From Gerris lacustris (taxonomy: Eukaryota; Arthropoda; Insecta; Hemiptera; Gerridae), in NCBI GenBank assembly GCA_951217055.1, contig OX578286.1, forward strand, positions 43,477,937 through 43,541,936: a stretch of DNA of 64,000 nucleotides, given 5' to 3'. The position numbers and the translations under genes were made by a program. The notes under the pieces are model-generated. The model searched no databases, was not told the origin of the DNA, and saw only the letters and a list, made by a program, of their open reading frames with translations. Each line of letters opens with the position of its first letter. The first letter of the stretch is position 1. This document shows, piece by piece, positions 58,765-64,000 of this stretch.

Positions 58765-60064
58765 AGGATGATTCACGCTACACCGAGCCGGGGCCGTGCC
58801 GTGCCGGGCACGAGCCCTCCCACCGTGCCCCGTCCGAGCCTTCACATACATGCTACACCGAGTTGTGAACGAGGCGGGCACGGGCCGGGGACGAGCTGGG
58901 CTGGGACGTGCTGTCCTCTACTTTATTTTACTCTCCATTTAGTTTCATTTCCCCTGATATCGTTTTCCAGATGCAAGATTTGTTCTTCGGGTCCAAATAT
59001 TTAGGATGTGTCATGTCATAAATGACAGGATACTTCCGCACACATTCAATTAAAATTTCGTCTTCCATCATTTAAAAAAAAAAATAGACTGCCAATTAGT
59101 GTAGCACATAGCTTCCTCGCATCCTATCATGTACTTTATTGTTATATTAACATTAAAATTATTTTTATATTACTTTATTTTTGTATTGTTCATTGTGTAA
59201 AAACTATTAATAGTTTTAGCGATCTTTAACACTTCATAGCTGTGTCGCTGTTGGTTTTACTAAAAAATTGTATTCGAAAAAAATGTTTTTCTCATTGAAT
59301 AGATGAAGTTAGATTTTTTCCCGACCTAAAATTTCAATTTTTAATTTGAAGTTCACGTTTACGCGAGCGTTGCTCGTGAACGCTTGGACGGATAACGTTG
59401 TCCAACGAACTCGTCCTGGGTATTGGTAAAATGAACATGTCTACCAAATTTCATCAAAATCGTCATTTACTCAAGTTATCGTCACACGTCTCATAATTCG
59501 CGGACACACAGACCGACAGACAGACAGACAGACACGAGACCAAAAATGTTACCTGATGTCTGAAACGGATTTCTGTCTTGGAATTTTTAAAATCGGAGGC
59601 ATAAAAGTTTTTCGTTCTCAAAAGTGAACACAATGCTTCCGTTACCTTCGGTAAGCTCGGAAGCAAAACACACAAATTGATTTTTGATGCGAAACTTTAC
59701 ATTAAAAATTAACTGCCACAGTAAAATTATACAGCCAGGAAGTAATAAAAAATAAATAATCTAGAAAAGGATGAGATATTATAGCGAAGAGCGACGGTGG
59801 GAGGGCTCGGCCCCGGCACGGCCCGGGCTCGTTGTAGCGTGGATCGACCCCTCAACGAGGCGGGACCGAGGCGGGGACGGGCCGGGCGCGTGAAAACAAT
59901 GTACCCTAACGTTTCGCCACCGAGCCTCGGACGAGGCTCGGTCCTGACTCGTGTCGTGCCCGTTGTACTGTGCATTGCTTTATTTAAAATCTATACAACA
60001 TTTTTTCAACGAGCCTCGTGCCCGGCACTGCACGGCCCCGGCTCGGTGTAGCGTGAATCATCCT
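58765..60064. mobile_element. PIF/Harbinger-like non-autonomous element
   Basis: Ends AGGATGATTCACGCTACACC and its complement GGTGTAGCGTGAATCATCCT extend for about 50 bp through GAGCCGGGGCCGTGC. TAA flanks both sides (58762-58764 and 60065-60067), the 3-bp duplication of PIF/Harbinger. GAGCC/GGCTC-rich blocks recur inside, including at about 59810 and 59930. A Helentron-like F5 element is inserted at about 59090-59664. Confidence 0.8.
59090..59664 (-). mobile_element. Helentron-like element, F5 ends with F1-like core
   Basis: On the minus strand it begins GCTTCCGAGCTTACCGAAGG (a hairpin with TTACCTTCGGTAA) and has GTCTGTCTGTCTGTCGG. It then carries blocks homologous to F1: CGTGTGACGATAACTTGAGT, TTTACGCGAGCG, ACAGCGACACAGC and AAAGATCGC. 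It ends near AGGAAGCTATGTGCTACACT. F5 ends on an F1 core indicate a chimera. Confidence 0.6.
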
Positions 60065-60177
60065 TAAGGGGGTTGAGGTAGGCTGTGGAGCGTACCCGAT
60101 GATTCCCGAGTACTTCCGAGTGACTGTCTTCGGCGACTTTTTTTTGTGCTCCCTAACGTCTAGTTTAATAAAGAGCA

Positions 60178-60535
60178 CACTTTTGTATACAAAAGTGTGA
60201 TGTTCCTTAGTCCCAATGTACAGTAGACTAAATATCCCTTTGTCTTAATAGTCATTAAGACAAATGAATATAAAGAGGAGAGTTTATTGCCCTTAATCAT
60301 TTAACAATCTTTTAGACTAAGGGATATCCAGTTCTATGTGTTTTGGGACTAAGGAACATCACACTTTTGTATACAAAAGTGTGATGTTCCTTAGTCCCAA
60401 TGTACATTAGGCCGAATATTCCTTTGTCTTAATAGTATAGTCATTAAGACAAAGGAATATAAAGAGGAGAGTTTATTGCCCTTAATCATCAAACTATCTT
60501 TTAGACTAAGGGATATCCAGTTCTATGTGTTTTGT
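60178..60535. repeat. Two ~185-bp tandem units with internal palindromes
   Basis: TTTGTATACAAAAGTGTGAT (about 60182 and 60367) starts each unit. Both carry TTCCTTAGTCCCAATGTACA, TCATTAAGACAAA.GAATAT and GACTAAGGGATATCCAGTTC. The blocks GTGTGATGTTCCTTAGTCCC and GGGACTAAGGAACATCACAC are perfect complements, so each unit can fold back. The motif is a variant of the 55-kb repeat. Confidence 0.8.
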
Positions 60536-60675
60536 TATTTTCACTTCGAAAATATTATAGACCCCACCACAGGACCATTTAAGGAACCTGGCAAAAATTT
60601 AACCATTGCCACATTTCTTTGCGGAGAAGAAAATTTACAGAAAATCTTTTCTTTCATCTATAGAGAGAAATGAGC

Positions 60676-61505
60676 ATGTGGAATCTTGTAGCCTCTTTCT
60701 CTAGCAGCAAACCTTGCTCTGTTGAAAAGTTCCCTAGTTGCCCTTGTCAAGTGTTCCGATACGAAGATTCGTCCCTCTAGAAGATTTGCTGATAGTTTTC
60801 TAGTGGATATGCCAGGCTCCGGTTCTTCTCTGGCTGTGGATTTGAAGGCTTTTATCCATTCTTCTTTCTTCTAACGAATTTAACCACTATAATAGGTCTA
60901 GGGGCTTCTTTATTATAAGATGGAATTCTGTGAGCTACACTTACATCGTCTTCTTTGTAATCGACTCCAACTACATCTGCCAATTTGTTCAAAATATCAT
61001 ACACATTTTCATTATTTGTAGATGGTATTCCCGTAACAATTATGTTGGCGCTTCTCGAGTATTGATTGAGGCTATCAATTTCAGAACGCAATTCCCTATT
61101 TTCGGCTTCTAAGTTTTTGTTTTTATCGTTAAGGCTTTTTATTTCCCCTAAAAGTGCATCGTATTGAGAACTGATAAATTCGATGGATTGCTTTAATTCT
61201 TTTGTACTTTTCTCAATACAAAGCTCAATGTAATGGTTAGTTTCAGCTATATATTTTTCAAGAAAAGCTCTCATTTCCGGACTTATTTCTGTGGGACAGA
61301 TAGGCTGAGCTCAGCTAGGCAGGAGAGCATCCTGAGCATTTTTGCATTTCACGCATTTCCATTTTATTTTATTATCTTTATTCATTTTTTTAAAAATTTG
61401 ATAAATGTCATCCCAACACACTCTATATGAAAAACTAACTTACAGTTGTTGCATGTAATAGTAGATTCGTCCGCGGTTACATTCCTTTCACGTTGACTAC
61501 ACTTC
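60676..61505 (-). pseudogene. Non-LTR retrotransposon ORF1 (zinc finger, coiled coil)
   Basis: From 61505: MKCSQRERNV, ITCNNCKLVFHIECVGM and KWKCVKCKNA form a PHD-like cysteine/histidine cluster. After one frameshift and one stop comes the open segment from 61274: a coiled coil (SLNDKNKNLEAENRELRSEI) leading to SRSANIIVTGIPS, VSVAHRIPSYN and PRPIIVVKFVRR, typical of the RRM-like part of LINE ORF1 proteins. After a further frameshift near 60855, WIKAFKSTA and NLLEGRIFVSEHLTRATREL follow, then RFAARERG. This order is seen in CR1/Kiri-type ORF1. ORF2 is absent here. Confidence 0.75.
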
Positions 61506-61807
61506 ATTGTAATTTAAGAATAAAAAAACAAATTGTTTTAATTAAACAAATAAATATAATAATTAAATTAATTAATTAAAATTTCATTTTAAATCTTATT
61601 CCACAAGATAAAATATTTAAATAAAAATAACACACTAAGTAACAGTTCTAAATAAAAAAAGAAAATTTAACTAGATGAATAAAAATTTAAAATCTTTTAA
61701 CCATCAAATTGTTTGGTAATACGTATATAGAATAAATAAGTGGACTTGTAGTATGTAGAGCAAAACAACAACACGTCTAACCTTGACCGTGCCTAGAGAC
61801 GAACTGA
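61506..61807. other. AT-rich DNA, no features recognised
   Basis: AATTAAATTAATTAATTAAA and similar simple sequence; nothing coding. Confidence 0.4.
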
Positions 61808-61868
61808 CAGGGTTGCCTACGGACCCTCTCTGTGTGCTGACTAGCACACGCTTGACCTGTTTATTTTT
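61808..61868 (+). mobile_element. F3 3' end fused to the next F3 copy
   Basis: GCCTACGGACCC, the hairpin GTGTGCTGACTAGCACAC and GCTTGACCTGTTTATTTTT lead directly into AGGGTCCGTAGGC at 61869, the start of a full F3 element. This is a head-to-tail junction. Confidence 0.7.
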
Positions 61869-62575
61869 AGGGTCCGTAGGCAAAACCAAGGACCCTTTTA
61901 TTTTCCTGCGTGTGTCTGTCCGTCCGTCCTCTCACGGCTACACCTTTCGTCCGATCACTTTGAAATTTGGTATGTATGTGTCTTGTACCTGCCCACATAT
62001 TTTAAAAATATAGCGACTTAAAAAAAATATTTTTCAAAAAAATTAGGGTAAAAAAACTTAAGGGTTAACATTTTTTTAATTTTTTTTCGACACCGTGAAG
62101 GGTATCATATGAAAGGGTACGTCGAGCTGATTACAAAAATATATAATTCTTTGGTTATAACTTTGATAGGGCGAGCGTAGGCGAGTTTAAAGCGGGATTG
62201 AAACGTGTCCCCCCCCCCCCCCCCCCCTCTATCTCGCTTATGTGAAGTGCAAAAAATCTGAAAAAATTCCTGAACATTCTTCGACCAAAAGTAAAGATAC
62301 CACTTTTTGGAAATTTCGAAAAAAATATTATTTATTTTTTATTGACAAAATACTTTTTTTATAATTATGGTCTTTTCGATGTATTTATATGGTTGTAGTT
62401 CGGTTCAGTGGGAAAAAAATCCTTTATCAGAGTGTGTTTTGAGAAAATCAGACCCTTAGAATGGTTCAAAGTAAGCTTTTTAGCATTTTAAAAAAACACT
62501 GTTTACAGTTAACACTATATAGTGTGGCCTACGGACCCTCGCTGTGTGCTGACTAGCACACACTTGACCTGCTTA
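61869..62575 (+). mobile_element. Helentron-like element, family F3
   Basis: Nearly identical in layout to 45411-46126: AGGGTCCGTAGGCAAAACC, TGTGTCTGTCCGTCCGTCC, TTTGAAATTTGGTATGTATG, ATGGTTCAAAGTAAGCTTTT, then GGCCTACGGACCC and the hairpin GTGTGCTGACTAGCACAC. A C-run at about 62203-62226 is much longer than the CCCCC at the same place in the other copy. Confidence 0.8.
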
Positions 62576-62939
62576 TTTAACTTATATTTTCAGTCAACAA
62601 GTACAGTACAAGAGTCAAACAAGAAACATAAGAATATATAAAAAATAAAATCTCTACTATAAATGCATATTATTTAATCTAATATATAAAGCTTTATTTA
62701 ATTAACTAGATATTTTTAGAGCCCCAGTCTTGGGATAGAAATTGAGAATGCTCAAGACATGTATAATATGTATATATTGAACTTTTTACACACAGAAAAT
62801 TACGTTTTTCAGTCATGATATGAATCTACTTATTATTATAAGCTGTGGAGAGTTTGGAGTTGCATCGTTAATCTTCAATGTCAATGAATGAAATGTTGTG
62901 CTGCTACAACCACATCTTTGACTGAATTCAGTTTTTTCT

Positions 62940-63130
62940 CTTAGCCCTCGATTTCTCATCATATCTTTCCTTAAAATTCCAATTTAACATCTCTTTGTAG
63001 ATACTTATCGAAACCCTTATGCCGAGGGTTATGTGTCCGTCGCGTGTTTTTGAAAGAGTGAGACAGTTATAGAGACGTCTGAGTGGAGATGTCGAATATA
63101 GGGTTGGGACATAGATGTCGATATATCTTT
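62940..63130 (-). repeat. Inverted copy of the 28735-28925 repeat
   Basis: ATTCCAATTTAACATCTCTT, TATGCCGAGGGTTATGTGTC, CAGACGTCTC in reverse and GACATAGATGTCGATATATC all match. It replaces the H2B spacer beyond the point where homology with 22539 ends, so it was inserted in this histone repeat only. Confidence 0.6.
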
Positions 63131-63513
63131 TTCGATCCCAATTCTTCTCCTGCCCTGAAGCCTTCACATAATTTACGAGTAATTGTTATCAAGCGACACG
63201 AATAACGTTTAATTTCGTTTCAAGGTTTGATTTCGCAATGCATTAAATTGTAGGTGGTTAGATACCTAGATCTCGTAAACGCGCGATTTTCAGACACATG
63301 TTTATAAGAAAAAGAAACTTACTGCTTAACCACAACGGGAGTTCATAACATGAACATTACACCCCCACTAGTCTGGCAAAACAATTAAATATTGCGCTTT
63401 ACCATTAAGAGTCACCTATTGAAGCTAAATTACGTACGCTTTGAGGCCAGGAAAGTCGCGTTTTAGGTATAAAATATTTAATCAGAATTAAGAGTGAATG
63501 ACATAAATTTGGT

Positions 63514-63529
63514 GGTCCTGAAAAGGACC
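63514..63529 (-). terminator. Histone 3' stem-loop (second H2B)
   Basis: The minus strand reads GGTCCTTTTCAGGACC with AAAAC before and ACC after, 25 bp past the stop. Intact. Confidence 0.95.
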
Positions 63530-63554
63530 GTTTTGATAAACCCTCCGGCACTGT

Positions 63555-63923
63555 TTACTTAGAACTAGTGTACTTGGTAACAGCCTTGGTGCCTTCACTG
63601 ACAGCGTGCTTGGCCAACTCTCCAGGGAGAAGCAGCCTCACGGCCGTTATTTCCCAGCTGGTGATGGTCGACCGCTTGTTGTAGTGAGAGAGGTGAGATG
63701 CTTCGGCGGCAATGCGCTCGAATAAATCGTTCACGAAACGGTTCATAATGCTCATGGCCTTAGAGGAGACACCGGTGTCGGGGTGAACTTGCTTGAGTAC
63801 CTTGTAGATATAGATGGCATAGCTCTCCTTCCTCTTACGCTTCTTTTTCTTGTCGCTCTTGACGATGTTCTTCTGAGCCTTGCCGACTTTCTTGATGGCT
63901 TTACAGCTGGCTTTAGGAGGCAT
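63555..63923 (-). CDS. H2B: Histone H2B (open but divergent)
   Basis: The frame from [12 protein letters not shown] (63923) to VTKYTSSK and TAA (63555) is open over 122 aa; an in-frame ATG ten codons upstream is ignored because MPPK is the family start. The basic tail, [20 protein letters not shown] (alpha-1), [20 protein letters not shown] (alpha-2) and [20 protein letters not shown] (alpha-C) are all present. One codon (Gln of EIQTAV) is missing, and R-to-W in STITSWEI, R-to-H and A-to-S in EASHLSHYN and S-to-C in the tail are unusual for H2B. The core histone fold may be retained; drift suggests early decay. Its 5' leader is interrupted 41 bp upstream by the insertion starting at 63964, so its original promoter is displaced. 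Confidence 0.88.
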   Translation of the reverse strand: MPPKASCKAIKKVGKAQKNIVKSDKKKKRKRKESYAIYIYKVLKQVHPDTGVSSKAMSIMNRFVNDLFERIAAEASHLSHYNKRSTITSWEITAVRLLLPGELAKHAVSEGTKAVTKYTSSK

Positions 63924-63963
63924 TATGTCGTAGATGATGAGTACTATTGACACTGTTGTTGAC

Positions 63964-64000
63964 TGATACCGTGAGTTCGCCCTGCTCTCTGGCGCAAAGT
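63964..64000 (+). mobile_element. Left end of a second stem-loop-type insertion
   Basis: TGATACCGTGAGTTCGCCCT then GCTCTC and TGGCGCAAAGT matches the start of the 26397-27097 element, apart from a 5-bp gap. The H2B leader is shared with the 21.7-kb copy only up to GTTGTTGAC(TG), where this sequence begins. The rest lies outside the window. Confidence 0.7.

Larger units (their letters stand above)
57850..60164. mobile_element. TIR element with 9-bp TSD (Mutator-like?), containing nested elements
   Basis: Ends ACTAGACGTTAGGGAGCACA and its complement TGTGCTCCCTAACGTCTAGT continue in near-perfect inversion for about 40 bp (AAAAAAAAGTCGCCGAAGA). The 9-bp duplication TTAATAAAG is exact (57841-57849 and 60165-60173). 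A 9-bp duplication with long TIRs fits Mutator-like elements, but no transposase is present. A Harbinger-like element occupies 58765-60064. Confidence 0.8.

Noticed and set aside
61704..62013. Short frames across the F3 junction
   Set aside because: Repeat-derived; the same peptides recur wherever F3 ends occur.

Overview
This window looks like an AT-rich invertebrate (probably arthropod) nuclear chromosome segment. The clues are replication-dependent histone genes with the metazoan 3' stem-loop (GGTCCTTTTCAGGACC), a linker histone H1 with an insect-like winged helix, and a dense mix of hAT, pogo-like, PIF/Harbinger-like, TTAA-type, Helentron-like, Jockey, Ty3/gypsy, Penelope and SINE remains. 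No prokaryotic gene organisation is present. The species cannot be named from the sequence; a hemipteran is a guess.

The host genes are a broken-up histone cluster. In order: divergent H2A(-)/H2B(+) at 21.1-22.1 kb (both frameshifted), H4(+) at 34.4-35.2 kb (split by an A-tailed insertion), a remnant H2A 3' end at 37.4 kb, H1(+) at 43.2-43.9 kb (intact, 210 aa), H3(+) at 44.8-45.2 kb (no ATG, one in-frame stop) and a second H2B(-) at 63.6-63.9 kb (open, but with unusual substitutions). Most units keep their stem-loop. Only H1, and perhaps the second H2B, could still make a normal protein.

The rest is transposons nested in transposons. Seven hAT-type elements have matching terminal inverted repeats (TIRs) and 8-bp target-site duplications (TSDs): 0.2-1.8, 15.7-18.4, 36.3-37.4, 39.6-41.3, 41.3-42.1, 47.7-49.2 and 49.5-50.9 kb. 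A 2-kb foldback element with an 8-bp TSD fills 11.3-13.3 kb. A Jockey-type LINE lies on the minus strand at 22.7-28.2 kb. A Ty3/gypsy element on the minus strand at 46.9-54.3 kb is interrupted by two hATs and one Helentron-like element. A second gypsy integrase fragment is at 29.2-30.5 kb, a LINE ORF1 at 60.7-61.5 kb and a Penelope-like RT scrap at 19.8-20.1 kb. At 57.8-60.2 kb a 9-bp-TSD element contains a Harbinger-like element, which in turn contains a Helentron-like element.

At least five families of 0.5-0.8 kb elements (called F1 to F5 here) share one plan: subterminal inverted repeats, an internal GTCT-type microsatellite and, in three families, a short hairpin at the 3' end. This is the plan of Helentron-associated elements (HINE/DINE-1). 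Tandem arrays include a 52-bp satellite (7.9-8.9 kb), a 70-bp hairpin repeat (54.3-54.9 kb) and a 97-bp repeat (54.9-55.6 kb).

The most unusual object is a 701-bp GC-richer insertion at 26397-27097 inside ORF1 of the LINE. It has short inverted ends and a 4-bp TSD (CTAT), and its removal restores the LINE reading frame. It carries CCAAT and TATA motifs and, near its right end, a perfect histone 3' stem-loop. The left end of a second copy sits in the 5' leader of the better H2B gene at the window edge (63964-64000). It may be a mobile element that has taken up histone-type expression signals.
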